The notes under the pieces were generated by a model, which saw nothing but the letters and a program-made list of their open reading frames with translations, ran no database searches and was not told where the DNA came from. 64,000 bases of DNA. It comes from Mesorhizobium sp. ES1-1 (GTDB lineage: Bacteria > Pseudomonadota > Alphaproteobacteria > Rhizobiales > Rhizobiaceae). A program made the translations under genes and the position numbers. Positions 50,418-59,411 of this stretch are shown here, one piece after another (within the stretch, counting starts at the first letter, position 1; each line of letters opens with the position of its first letter). The stretch spans positions 1 through 64,000 of the forward strand of contig NZ_JAIUGX010000017.1 in the NCBI RefSeq assembly GCF_020164785.1, given 5' to 3'.

Positions 50418-51614
50418 TCAGAAGAACGCCTGGATACCGGTCTGCGCGCGGCCCAAAATCAACGCGTGCACGTCATGCGTGCCTTCATAGGTGTTGACCG
50501 TCTCCAAATTCTGCGCGTGGCGCATGACGTGGTAGCCGATCTGGATGCCGTTGCCGCCATGCATGTCTCGGGCCTGGCGGGCGATGTCGAGCGCCTTGCC
50601 GCAATTATTGCGCTTGACGATCGAGATCATTGCCGGCGCCATCTTGCCTTCGTCCATCAGCCGCCCGACCCGCAGCGAGGCCTGCAGTCCCAGGGCAATC
50701 TCGGTCTGCATATCGGCGAGCTTCTTCTGGAAAAGCTGCGTGCCGGCCAGCGGCTTGCCGAACTGCTTGCGGTCGAGGCCATACTGGCGGGCGCGATGCC
50801 AGCAGTCTTCCGCGGCACCCATCGACCCCCAGGAAATGCCGTAGCGAGCCCGGTTGAGGCAGCCGAACGGGCCGCCCAGCCCCCTGGCGTTCGGCAGCAC
50901 CGCGTCCTCGCCGACCTCCACGCCTTCCATCACGATTTCGCCGGTGATCGACGCTCGCAATGACAGCTTGCCGCCGATCTTTGGCGCCGAAAGGCCCTTC
51001 ATGCCCTTTTCCAGCACAAAACCGCGGATTTCATCCTTGCCGCCTTCGACCTTCAATTTCGCCCAGACGACGAAGACATCGGCGATCGGCGCATTGGAGA
51101 TCCACATCTTCGAGCCGGAGAGCCTGTAGCCATTGGCGGTCTTCTCGGCGCGTGTCTTCATGCCGCCCGGATCCGACCCCGCATCCGGCTCGGTCAGGCC
51201 GAAGCAGCCGATCCATTCGCCCGAGGCGAGCTTCGGAAGGTATTTCTTGCGCTGCTCTTCCGAGCCATAGGCATGGATAGGATACATGACCAGCGACGAT
51301 TGCACTGACATCATCGAGCGATAGCCCGAATCGACGCGTTCAACCTCCCGCGCCACCAGCCCATAGGTGACATAATTGGCGCCGAGCCCACCATATTCCT
51401 CGGGAATGGTGATGCCCAGCAGACCCGCCTCGCCCATCTCGCGAAAGATGCCGGCATCAGTCTGCTCGTTGAGGTAAGCCTCCTCTATCCTGGGCGCCAG
51501 CTTGTCGGCGGCAAAGGCGGCCGCGCCGTCGCGCACCATGCGCTCGTCCTGCGAAAGCTGGTCCTCGATCAGGAATGGATCTTCCCAGACGAATGCGTTC
51601 TTTTCAGCGGCCAT
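50418..51614 (-). CDS. gcdH: Glutaryl-CoA dehydrogenase
   Basis: 398 residues of the acyl-CoA dehydrogenase family. The FAD/substrate motif GCFGLTEPDAGSDPGGMKTRAEK and the C-terminal NTYEGTHDVHALILGRAQTGIQAFF include the catalytic Glu of the EGTHD motif and the specific glutaryl-CoA-dehydrogenase tail. The enzyme oxidises and decarboxylates glutaryl-CoA to crotonyl-CoA, in lysine, hydroxylysine and tryptophan breakdown. It diverges from a LysR-family gene with 102 bp between starts, suggesting that regulator controls it. Confidence 0.92.
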   Translation of the reverse strand: MAAEKNAFVWEDPFLIEDQLSQDERMVRDGAAAFAADKLAPRIEEAYLNEQTDAGIFREMGEAGLLGITIPEEYGGLGANYVTYGLVAREVERVDSGYRSMMSVQSSLVMYPIHAYGSEEQRKKYLPKLASGEWIGCFGLTEPDAGSDPGGMKTRAEKTANGYRLSGSKMWISNAPIADVFVVWAKLKVEGGKDEIRGFVLEKGMKGLSAPKIGGKLSLRASITGEIVMEGVEVGEDAVLPNARGLGGPFGCLNRARYGISWGSMGAAEDCWHRARQYGLDRKQFGKPLAGTQLFQKKLADMQTEIALGLQASLRVGRLMDEGKMAPAMISIVKRNNCGKALDIARQARDMHGGNGIQIGYHVMRHAQNLETVNTYEGTHDVHALILGRAQTGIQAFF

Positions 51615-51716
51615 GACTTCCTCGGTATCTTACGGATGAAGCCCGGCTTATCGGCCCCGGATGGCGAAAAATCAATCGAAATTGCCTCACAGATCAATGA
51701 GCGCTAGGAATGGATC

Positions 51717-52628
51717 ATGAATGTCCAACGCCGCCTTCTGCCTCCTATCGCCGCCCTTGCCGCCTTCGAGGCGGTGGCACGCCTTGGCAGCTTCACCGCC
51801 GCCGCGCGGGAGCTGAGTTTGACGCAAGGAGCAGTCAGCCGGCAGATAACTCTGCTGGAAGACCAGTTCGGTCGACGTCTGTTCGATCGCGACAGCCGCA
51901 ACGTCAGGCTGTCGCCGCAGGGCGAAATCTATGCCGAGGCGGTGCGTTCCGCGCTTGGCCAACTGCGCGACGCCGCTCTTGGATTGATGAGCTATCGACA
52001 TAGCGGCATCCTGAACCTCGCAATACTGCCGACTTTCGGCACACGCTGGCTGATGCCGATGGTCCCGAATTTCGTCGAGACCCATCCGGACATCACGATC
52101 AACTTCGTGACGCGCGTCGGCCGCTTCGACTTCGCGCGGGAGCGCCTCGACGCCGCCATTCATTACGGATTGCCGGACTGGCCGGACGCCGACTCGACCC
52201 TGCTGGTGCGCGAGACCGTGGCGCCGGTCGTGTCGCAGGGCTTCCTTGCCGGGCGTAACATTGCCGGACCGGCAGACATCGGTCGCCTGCCGCTGCTGCA
52301 CATGGCGACGCGGCCCGGGGCCTGGAAAGAATGGTTCGAGCATCAGGACCTGAGCGCGCCGACCGGACCCGGGATGCAATTCGAACAGTTCGGCACCGCC
52401 GCCCAGGCCTGCATGGCGGGCCTCGGCGTCGCCTTGCTGCCGCTGATCCTTATCGCGGGCGAATTGCAGCGCGGTCAGTTGGTGTTGGCGCCCGGCCAAC
52501 CGATGCAGAGCCGCAGCGCCTATTATCTGGTGGTACCGCAGGACAAACGTGCCCATCCGCCTGTCGCCAGTTTTCGCGACTGGCTGCTGGGCCAGCTGGA
52601 TAGAGAGGCCGCCGTTCTGGCGTGGTAG
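51717..52628 (+). CDS. LysR-family transcriptional regulator, GcvA-like
   Basis: 303 residues. The N-terminal winged helix is LPPIAALAAFEAVARLGSFTAAARELSLTQGAVSRQITLLED, the C-terminal part the periplasmic-binding-like effector domain (FLAGRNIAGPADIGRLPLLHMATRPGAWKEWFEHQDL). It resembles GcvA-type regulators. Divergence from gcdH implies control of glutaryl-CoA degradation; the effector is not known. Its stop meets the stop of tex with one base between them. Confidence 0.9.
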   Translation: MNVQRRLLPPIAALAAFEAVARLGSFTAAARELSLTQGAVSRQITLLEDQFGRRLFDRDSRNVRLSPQGEIYAEAVRSALGQLRDAALGLMSYRHSGILNLAILPTFGTRWLMPMVPNFVETHPDITINFVTRVGRFDFARERLDAAIHYGLPDWPDADSTLLVRETVAPVVSQGFLAGRNIAGPADIGRLPLLHMATRPGAWKEWFEHQDLSAPTGPGMQFEQFGTAAQACMAGLGVALLPLILIAGELQRGQLVLAPGQPMQSRSAYYLVVPQDKRAHPPVASFRDWLLGQLDREAAVLAW

Positions 52629-54950
52629 TCACTTGCGCTTCAAGGCGTCGGCCAATGCCGCGCCGAACGCGCCTTGCTGCGACGGCCGCTCCGCCTGGCG
52701 CTGAGGCGCCGGCGAGCGTGGAGCCGGCCTGCCGCCGTCCTTGTCGCGTGGTGCTTTCGGTACGCCACCCTCGCCGCCATCCCGACGCATCGACAGCGCG
52801 ATCCGCTTGCGCTTGATGTCGACATCGACGACTCGCACTTTCACAACGTCGCCGGCCTTTACCACCTCATGCGCGTCCTTGACGAAACGGTCGGCCAGTT
52901 GCGAGACATGCACCAGCCCGTCCTGGTGCACGCCGATATCGACGAAGGCGCCGAAGGCGGCGACGTTGGTCACCGTGCCTTCCAGCTTCATGCCTGGTTT
53001 CAGGTCCTTGATGTCGTCGATGCCATCGGCGAAAGTCGCCGTCTTGAAGCCCGGACGCGGATCCCGGCCCGGCTTTTCCAGTTCCGCCAGTATGTCGCGC
53101 ACCGTCGGCAAGCCGAAACGCTCGTCGACGAAGTGGCGCGGATCGAGCGCCTTCAGCGCCGCACTGTCGCCCATCAAAGAGCGGACATCGCGCCCGCAGG
53201 CGGCGACGATCTTCTTGGCCACACCATAGGCTTCCGGATGCACCGAGGAGGCATCGAGCGGCTCACTGCCATTGGCAATGCGCAGGAAGCCGGCGGATTG
53301 TTCGAACGCGCGCGGTCCAAGGCGCGGCACTTTGAGGAGATCCTTCCGGCTGGCGAACGGTCCGGTCGCATCGCGATGCGCGACGATGGCATCGGCGAGC
53401 GACGCCCCCAGGCCGGACACGCGTGCCAGCAGCGGCGCCGAAGCTGTGTTGAGATCGACGCCTACGGCATTGACCGCATCCTCGACCACCGCTTCCAGCG
53501 AGCGGCCGAGCCGGTACTGGTCGACATCATGCTGGTACTGACCGACCCCGATCGACTTCGGCTCGATCTTGACCAGTTCGGCCAGCGGATCCTGCAGCCG
53601 CCGCGCGATCGACACCGCGCCGCGCAGCGACACGTCAAGCCCGGGAAATTCGGCCGCCGCCGTCGCCGATGCAGAATAGACCGATGCGCCCGCCTCGCTG
53701 ACGATCACCTTGAGCGGCTTTGGCGCACCAACCACCGACATATCGGCCAACATGTCCGCAACCAGTTTTTCCGTCTCCCGGCTGCCTGTGCCGTTGCCGA
53801 TTGAAATCAGCTCGACCTTGTGCAGACGGATGAGCTTCGCCAGCTCGGCCTGCGTGCCGCGCACATCGTTCTTGGGCGGGAATGGATAGACTGTCGTCGT
53901 CGCCAGCAGCTTGCCGGTCCCGTCCACAACGGCCACCTTGACCCCGGTACGGATGCCGGGATCCAGTCCCATCGTGGCGCGCGAGCCGGCGGGTGCGGCG
54001 AGCAGCAGATCCTTGAGGTTGCGCGCGAAGACGTGGATCGCCTCTTCTTCGGCCCGCTCGCGCAGTTCGCGCATCAGGTCAAGCGTCAGGTGCAGCGACA
54101 GCTTGATCCGCCAGGTCCAGCCGGCCACCTCCATCAGCCAGCGATCGCCCGGCAGGCTGCCGCCGATCGCATAGGCATTGGCGATCATCCGCTCGACCGG
54201 CTTCACCGGCGACGTTTCCCCGGCATCGACCTCGATGTCGAGCGCAAGCACGTCCTCGTTGCGCCCGCGCAGCATGGCCAGAGCGCGATGGCTTGGCACC
54301 GTTGCCCAGCGCTCGACATGGTCGAAATAGTCGGAGAATTTCGCCCCTGCTTCCTGCTTGCCATCGATCACCCTGGCGCGCATGAAGGCGCGTTCCTTCA
54401 TGTAGGCCCGCAATTTGCCGACCAGCTCGGCATTCTCCGCGAACTGTTCCGACAGGATATCGCGCGCGCCTTCGAGTGCCGCCTTGGCGTCGGCCACCTC
54501 GTCGCTGACATAGGCCAGCGCCAGCTCGGCAGGCACCAATGCGCGGTTCGCAAGAATGGCCTCGGCCAGTGGTCCCAGCCCGCGTTCCCTGGCGATCTCC
54601 GCCTTGGTCCGCCGTTTCGGCTTGTAGGGCAGATAGATGTCTTCCAGCTCCGCCTTGGTGGTGGCTGCGATGATCTTGCCTTCAAGCTCCTCGGTCAGCT
54701 TGCCCTGCTCGCGGATGGAGCCAAGGATGGTGTCGCGGCGCGCGTCGAGTTCTCGCAGATAGGCAAGGCGTTCGGACAGCAGCCGCAACTGGGTGTCGTC
54801 CAGTCCTCCGGTCACTTCCTTGCGATAACGGGCCACGAACGGCACGGTCGCCCCCTCGTCGAGCAGCCCGATCGCCGCGTCCGCCTGTTCGGGCCGCGCG
54901 GTGATCTCGGCCGCGATGATGGCGGCGATGCGCTTGATGTCGGATGCCAT
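52629..54950 (-). CDS. tex: Tex-family transcription accessory protein
   Basis: 773 residues of the Tex/YhgF family. An N-terminal helical domain is followed by the YqgF/RNase H-like domain (TMGLDPGIRTGVKVAVVDGTGKLL), the HhH motifs (NTASAPLLARVSGLGASLADAIVAHRDA) and the C-terminal S1 RNA-binding domain (MKLEGTVTNVAAFGAFVDIGVHQDGLVHVSQLADRFV). Tex binds nucleic acid and affects transcription and virulence or stress genes in several bacteria. The C-terminal tail is basic and Pro/Arg-rich. ATG 54950 is preferred over 54971. Confidence 0.95.
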   Translation of the reverse strand: MASDIKRIAAIIAAEITARPEQADAAIGLLDEGATVPFVARYRKEVTGGLDDTQLRLLSERLAYLRELDARRDTILGSIREQGKLTEELEGKIIAATTKAELEDIYLPYKPKRRTKAEIARERGLGPLAEAILANRALVPAELALAYVSDEVADAKAALEGARDILSEQFAENAELVGKLRAYMKERAFMRARVIDGKQEAGAKFSDYFDHVERWATVPSHRALAMLRGRNEDVLALDIEVDAGETSPVKPVERMIANAYAIGGSLPGDRWLMEVAGWTWRIKLSLHLTLDLMRELRERAEEEAIHVFARNLKDLLLAAPAGSRATMGLDPGIRTGVKVAVVDGTGKLLATTTVYPFPPKNDVRGTQAELAKLIRLHKVELISIGNGTGSRETEKLVADMLADMSVVGAPKPLKVIVSEAGASVYSASATAAAEFPGLDVSLRGAVSIARRLQDPLAELVKIEPKSIGVGQYQHDVDQYRLGRSLEAVVEDAVNAVGVDLNTASAPLLARVSGLGASLADAIVAHRDATGPFASRKDLLKVPRLGPRAFEQSAGFLRIANGSEPLDASSVHPEAYGVAKKIVAACGRDVRSLMGDSAALKALDPRHFVDERFGLPTVRDILAELEKPGRDPRPGFKTATFADGIDDIKDLKPGMKLEGTVTNVAAFGAFVDIGVHQDGLVHVSQLADRFVKDAHEVVKAGDVVKVRVVDVDIKRKRIALSMRRDGGEGGVPKAPRDKDGGRPAPRSPAPQRQAERPSQQGAFGAALADALKRK

Positions 54951-55075
54951 GCTGGTCCTGTCGCTGTCCAAGAAGGGGCGACCATAGGCGCGGATGACTG
55001 GGCCGCCAACCGTCGTGTTTCATCGACGGAAGAGGTCCACAGGAAAGCGTGAAGCTAGTTTGGCGGCCTGGAGGC

Positions 55076-56257
55076 TCAGACCATCCGGCTGAGCGCCTCG
55101 AAAAAGGCGACGATCTCGATATCCAGGGGATCGTCGACCGGCTCCGGCTGCGACGACATCTTGGCGATCACGACCTCGGTCCTGGGATCGACATAGAGCC
55201 ACTGGCCATGAATGCCGATGCCGCAATAAGCGCCGTTCTCGAAGCCCGTCTGGTACCATTTGTTGCGATAGCGGCCGTTGGGGAACAGGGACGCCATCGA
55301 GCCACGTTGCCAGGCCTCGGAACTGCCGCCGGTGAGGGTCGTGTCGCGCACCCAGGCTTCTGGCAAGATTTGCCGGCCATTGGCCATGCCGCCCTGCCGC
55401 ATCATCTCGCCGACCCGCGCCAGATCGCGCGGCGTCACCGAAATGCCACCGGCGGTGCGCGCAGTGCCTTCCATGTCGACGCCGACCGAGGCCTCGCTGG
55501 CGGCGCCGAGGGGCAGCCATAGTTTCTCGCGCATCAGATCGGTGAAGCGCTGGCCCGACGCCCGCTCCAGGAGCAGGCCAAGCAGGTCCGAATTGGGCGA
55601 ACGATAGCGGAAAGTCTGGCCATGCGGCTCGTCAAGGCTCTGCAGCGTCAGAATGAACTGGCGCAGGCTCTCCGTGCCGCCGCCGGGATTCCACAGCGTC
55701 GCGCGGCGGTAGCGGGCAAAGGCGCTTTCGGGATCAAGATAGGCCTCGTCGAAATCCAGGCTGACGCTCATGTCGAGGACATGCCGTACCTTGGCGTCGC
55801 CATAGGCCGAACCGGCCGCCTCCGGCATATAGGTCGTCACCGGAGCTTCCGGATCGAACACGCCTTCGCCCTCCAGAATGCCCGCGATAATGGCGGTCAG
55901 CGACTTGCTGATCGAAAAGACGATGTGGCGGGCGCCGAAATCCATATTCGGGGCGAACCAGTCGCCGATGGTTTTGCCGCCTTTCATGATGGTGAGCGCG
56001 TCGGTGCTCGAGCGGGCGAGAAACCCCGCCACGGTTTCGGTCGCGCTTGCAACGGTCACCTTGGCGTCGAGCAGCCCGCCCATATCGCGCATCGGCGGTT
56101 CGACGCTGCTTGGCGCGGCTGCAATGCGCGCGGTCGGAACCAGTTCGCCGAGATTCTGGAAAGACCAGCGGTTGAAGGGGCTCTCGCGCCAGTTGGCGAG
56201 CTGCACCTCGTTGCGGCGGAAGCCGTAGCGGGTTTCGAACGCGGTCTTGCCGGTCAT
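55076..56257 (-). CDS. Serine hydrolase, beta-lactamase/D-Ala carboxypeptidase class C type (copy 1)
   Basis: 393 residues. The catalytic SISKSLTA (SxxK) is near residue 114, and the YxN-type motif YRSPNSDLLG near residue 200. The N-terminus has NRWSFQNLGELVPTARI, also seen in the adjacent paralogue. Family members hydrolyse beta-lactams, esters or amides; no signal peptide is obvious, so a cytoplasmic esterase or amidase is likely. A tandem paralogue lies 30 bp upstream. Substrate unknown. Confidence 0.88.
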   Translation of the reverse strand: MTGKTAFETRYGFRRNEVQLANWRESPFNRWSFQNLGELVPTARIAAAPSSVEPPMRDMGGLLDAKVTVASATETVAGFLARSSTDALTIMKGGKTIGDWFAPNMDFGARHIVFSISKSLTAIIAGILEGEGVFDPEAPVTTYMPEAAGSAYGDAKVRHVLDMSVSLDFDEAYLDPESAFARYRRATLWNPGGGTESLRQFILTLQSLDEPHGQTFRYRSPNSDLLGLLLERASGQRFTDLMREKLWLPLGAASEASVGVDMEGTARTAGGISVTPRDLARVGEMMRQGGMANGRQILPEAWVRDTTLTGGSSEAWQRGSMASLFPNGRYRNKWYQTGFENGAYCGIGIHGQWLYVDPRTEVVIAKMSSQPEPVDDPLDIEIVAFFEALSRMV

Positions 56258-56287
56258 GGCGTTTCCTTCCAGGTGTTCTGTCGAGGC

Positions 56288-57484
56288 TCAGCCCAGTGCG
56301 GCCGCGATGGCATGCACCGCCTTCAGCGTCGCCACGGAATAGGCGACATTGCTGAAATCGGAATAGGTGGAAAGCTTCACCACCACCATTCTCGTGTTCC
56401 AGTCGATATGGATCAACTGCCCGAATACTCCCCGGCACATCAGGGCGCGCGAGCGAGGATTCTCGATCCAGAACTGGTTGTGATAGCTGCCCTCGGGCAG
56501 GCTTGGCGAAAAGTCCGGACCATGCCTGCCGTTACGCGTCGTCTCGATCCAGTCGGCCGGAACGATGCCGCGGCCATTGTCGAGGATCAGCTGACCGAAA
56601 CGGCCATAGTCGCGCAGCGTCGCGTTGAAGCCGCCATCGGCGAGCGCATAGCCGGCGCTGTCGACGGTGAAGCAGGCGCTCTCCTCGGCGCCGAGCTTTT
56701 GCCAAAGCTCCTCGGAGACCAGTTGCGCCAAGCGCTTGCCCGTCACCCGCTCCATCATGAAGGCGAGCACGTCCGTCTCGATCGAGCGGTATTCGAAGGC
56801 CGCGCCATGCGGGCGGGTCGCATCTGCGAGACCCAGGATCAGTTCGTACATATGCGCCGGCCAGCGGAAGGCCGGATCGCTGCCTGGCGGAACCGGCTTC
56901 CAGCCGGAGGCGACGTCGACTTGGCCAATGTCGGAATAAGGGTCGGTATAGTCTTCCGAGAAGTTCACGCCGGTCGTCATGTCGAGCACATGCTGGACAG
57001 TGGCGCCGGACCAGCCCGTGGCGCTCAGTTCCGGCAGATAGTCCGTCACCGACCTGGCCGGGTCGATCAGGCCGCGCCCGGCCAATATGCCGAACACCGA
57101 GCCGGTGACCGACTTGGCCATCGACTGCGACAGATGCAGCGTCCGCTCCCCCATGCCGTTGAAATAGCGCTCAAGGACGATCTTGCCGTCCTTGAGCACA
57201 AGGAAGCCGTCCGTATAGGTTTCATCGAGCAGTCCGGCGAGTGTCGTCGGCGCCCCTGTGCTGTCCTCAACAATTAGATCGTCGAGATCCGCTTCGGCGC
57301 GTTCGAAACGGTGGCGATGGCCGTTGCCGCGCCACACTTCCGCGGTGGGGAGAATTTCGCGGATGTGCTGGAAGGCCCAGCGGTTCCAGGGCGGCCGATC
57401 CCAGTCGAGCTTCGGCGGCACCATGGCAGGCGGCGAGCCCTGCATGATGGGCGGCCGCGCGTCGCCATTGCGGTAGGAGTCCAT
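56288..57484 (-). CDS. Serine hydrolase, class C beta-lactamase-like (copy 2)
   Basis: 398 residues, paralogous to copy 1. The SxxK is SMAKSVTG near residue 121, and YRSIETDVLA replaces the tyrosine-motif region; NRWAFQHIREILPTAEV near the N-terminus is the shared segment. There is no clear signal peptide. ATG 57484 was chosen because it is at the start of the conserved N-terminus. It is separated from the transporter by a terminator, so it may have a separate promoter. Confidence 0.87.
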   Translation of the reverse strand: MDSYRNGDARPPIMQGSPPAMVPPKLDWDRPPWNRWAFQHIREILPTAEVWRGNGHRHRFERAEADLDDLIVEDSTGAPTTLAGLLDETYTDGFLVLKDGKIVLERYFNGMGERTLHLSQSMAKSVTGSVFGILAGRGLIDPARSVTDYLPELSATGWSGATVQHVLDMTTGVNFSEDYTDPYSDIGQVDVASGWKPVPPGSDPAFRWPAHMYELILGLADATRPHGAAFEYRSIETDVLAFMMERVTGKRLAQLVSEELWQKLGAEESACFTVDSAGYALADGGFNATLRDYGRFGQLILDNGRGIVPADWIETTRNGRHGPDFSPSLPEGSYHNQFWIENPRSRALMCRGVFGQLIHIDWNTRMVVVKLSTYSDFSNVAYSVATLKAVHAIAAALG

Positions 57485-57510
57485 GAAAGCCGACCTTGGG
57501 TGAAATGAAA

Positions 57511-57542
57511 ACAGGCCCGGCGGCGCGTGCCGCCGGGCCTGT
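57511..57542 (-). terminator. Terminator of the ABC-transporter operon
   Basis: Perfect 14-bp stem at 57511-57524 and 57529-57542 with a 4-base loop, followed on the minus strand by TTTT. It lies 11 bp past the solute-binding gene stop. Confidence 0.9.
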
Positions 57543-57552
57543 CTCATTGTGG

Positions 57553-58587
57553 TTACTTCTGCAGTTCGGTCCAGATCTTGGTGTAGATCTCCTGCACTTC
57601 CGGCGAACACAGCTTTTGCAGCTCGCCATGTTCCTTCACATCGGCCGGGATGATGACCTCCGGAGCGTCCTTCATGTCGGCCGGCATGTATTTATCGGAC
57701 CCCGCAATGCCGTTGGCGTAACGGTGGAAGGCCGAGAGGCCGGCGGCGTTTTCCGGATCCATGATGAAGTTCTGGAACAGCTTGGCGTTCTCAACATTCT
57801 TGGCCTCTTTCAGAACCATGACGTTGTCGCTCCAAAGGCCGAACCCTTCCTTCGGATAATTATAGTGGATGGCCGGGTTGGCCAGCCGCTGGCGCAGCGC
57901 CGACCCGTTCCAGTCGCTGGTCGCCTTGAAATCGCCGGCGCCCATTTTCTCGATGGTGTTGTATTCCATCGCGATCCAGTTCGGCTTGGCGGCGACCAGC
58001 AGATCGCGCACCTTCTTCAGCGTTTCCTTGTCGCTGGCGCATTGCTGGGCCCCGACATATTTCGTCGCCGCGAACATCACGTCGTTCATTTCAGGAACGA
58101 CGTTGACCTTGCCCTTCAACTCGTCAGGCGTGTTGAAGATGATCCCCCAAGTATTCGCGGGGCCTTTGTAGACATCGGTGTTGACGACGATGCCGACCGT
58201 GCCCCAGGCCCACGGAACCGAATATTTGCGGCCTGGGTCGAAGTCGGGATTGGCCCATTCGGGCGCCACGTTCTTGAAATTCTCCATCTTGCCCGGGTCT
58301 GTTTCCAGGACCAGGCCTTCCTTGATCCAGATCGGCACAAAGGTCTGCGACGGGACGGCGATGTCGAAGCCGGTACCGCCCTGGCGCACCTTGGCCAGCG
58401 CGGTGTCGTTCGAATCATAGTCGGTGATGGTGACCTTGACGTTGTACTTCGCCTCGAACTTCTTGATCACGTCCGGGCTGGTATAATTGCCCCAATTGTA
58501 GATGTTGAGCGCGCCGTCAGCGCGGGCAAGGCTTGTCGAGGCAAGCAGCGCCAACCCCATGGCGGTCGCCATTGTCTTCCAGTTCAT
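57553..58587 (-). CDS. Extracellular solute-binding protein of a polyamine-type ABC transporter
   Basis: 344 residues. Signal peptide near MATAMGLALLASTSLARA-DG, then the PotD/PotF-like mature protein (LNIYNWGNYTSPDVIKKFEAKYNVKVTITDYDSND, FDIAVPSQTFVPIWIKEG, SVPWAWGTVGIVVNTDVY). It is periplasmic and should bind a spermidine- or putrescine-like ligand, or another amine; the exact ligand is not evident. The GGGAG site gives the ATG at 58587 over 58602. It is the last of four operon genes. Confidence 0.88.
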   Translation of the reverse strand: MNWKTMATAMGLALLASTSLARADGALNIYNWGNYTSPDVIKKFEAKYNVKVTITDYDSNDTALAKVRQGGTGFDIAVPSQTFVPIWIKEGLVLETDPGKMENFKNVAPEWANPDFDPGRKYSVPWAWGTVGIVVNTDVYKGPANTWGIIFNTPDELKGKVNVVPEMNDVMFAATKYVGAQQCASDKETLKKVRDLLVAAKPNWIAMEYNTIEKMGAGDFKATSDWNGSALRQRLANPAIHYNYPKEGFGLWSDNVMVLKEAKNVENAKLFQNFIMDPENAAGLSAFHRYANGIAGSDKYMPADMKDAPEVIIPADVKEHGELQKLCSPEVQEIYTKIWTELQK

Positions 58588-58610
58588 AGGCTTAACTCCC
58601 ATTTGTCGGT

Positions 58611-59411
58611 TCAGTCTCGTTTCCTGCTGATGAAGAAAAACAACGTGACGATCGCGACCGAAAGCAGCAGGAAGGCGGTCGATATCGCGTTGATCTCGGG
58701 TGTTATGCCGCGGCGGATCTGGCCCAGCATGTAGGTCGGCAGCGTGTCCTGGCCACCGGATTTGACGAACTCGGTGATGACGACGTCGTCGAGCGAAATG
58801 ACGAAGGCCAGCATCAAACCGGCGAGAATGCCGGGCCACAGCAATGGCAGCGTGATGCGGCGGAAGGTTTTCCAGGGCGTGGCGTAGAGGTCGGCCGCGG
58901 CGCGCTCCAGCGTCAAATCCATGTTCTCCAGCCGCGCGCGGATCGGCAGGTAGGCAAACGGAATGCAGAACGCCGTATGCGCCGCGATGAGGTAGCCGAG
59001 GCCCGAATAGCCGGTGAAGATCTTGATGCGCGAGAAGAAGATCAGCAGCGCCACCCCGGTGACGATCTCCGGCACCATCAGGGGCTGATTGATCGCCGCG
59101 TACTGGAAGGTGAGGCCGCGATAGGGCGCCGTCCGCGTCGTGGCCAGCGCGGCCATGGTGGCGAAGATGCTGGCCAGGATCGCCGCGATGGCGCCGATCT
59201 GGAAGGATCGCAAGGTGGCATCGATCACCTCGGTATTCTGCCACGCCGAGCGAAACCATTTGAGGGAGAGGCCACCCCATTCGGAGGTCGAGTTGGCCGC
59301 GTTGAATGCATACAGCACAAGCACGATGATCGGCAGGTAGAGCACGACGAAGCAGGTTGCCGCGACGGCGGTGAAGCCGGGCTGATGCTTGATCGAGAAA
59401 TTCTTAGCCAT
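58611..59411 (-). CDS. ABC transporter permease, PotC/PotI type
   Basis: 266 residues with about six membrane helices and the permease (EAA) loop LERAAADLYATPWKTFRRITLPLLWPGILAGLMLAF. It forms the transmembrane channel with the other permease and contacts the ATPase through the EAA loop. It overlaps the upstream permease gene stop by 8 nt. It is the third gene of the operon. Confidence 0.9.
   Translation of the reverse strand: MAKNFSIKHQPGFTAVAATCFVVLYLPIIVLVLYAFNAANSTSEWGGLSLKWFRSAWQNTEVIDATLRSFQIGAIAAILASIFATMAALATTRTAPYRGLTFQYAAINQPLMVPEIVTGVALLIFFSRIKIFTGYSGLGYLIAAHTAFCIPFAYLPIRARLENMDLTLERAAADLYATPWKTFRRITLPLLWPGILAGLMLAFVISLDDVVITEFVKSGGQDTLPTYMLGQIRRGITPEINAISTAFLLLSVAIVTLFFFISRKRD

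Noticed and set aside
53820..55052. 410-codon plus-strand frame opposite tex
   Set aside because: Antisense shadow; tex motifs in the other frame are intact.
55622..57277. 551-codon plus-strand frame opposite the serine hydrolases
   Set aside because: Antisense shadow of two hydrolases with clear catalytic motifs.
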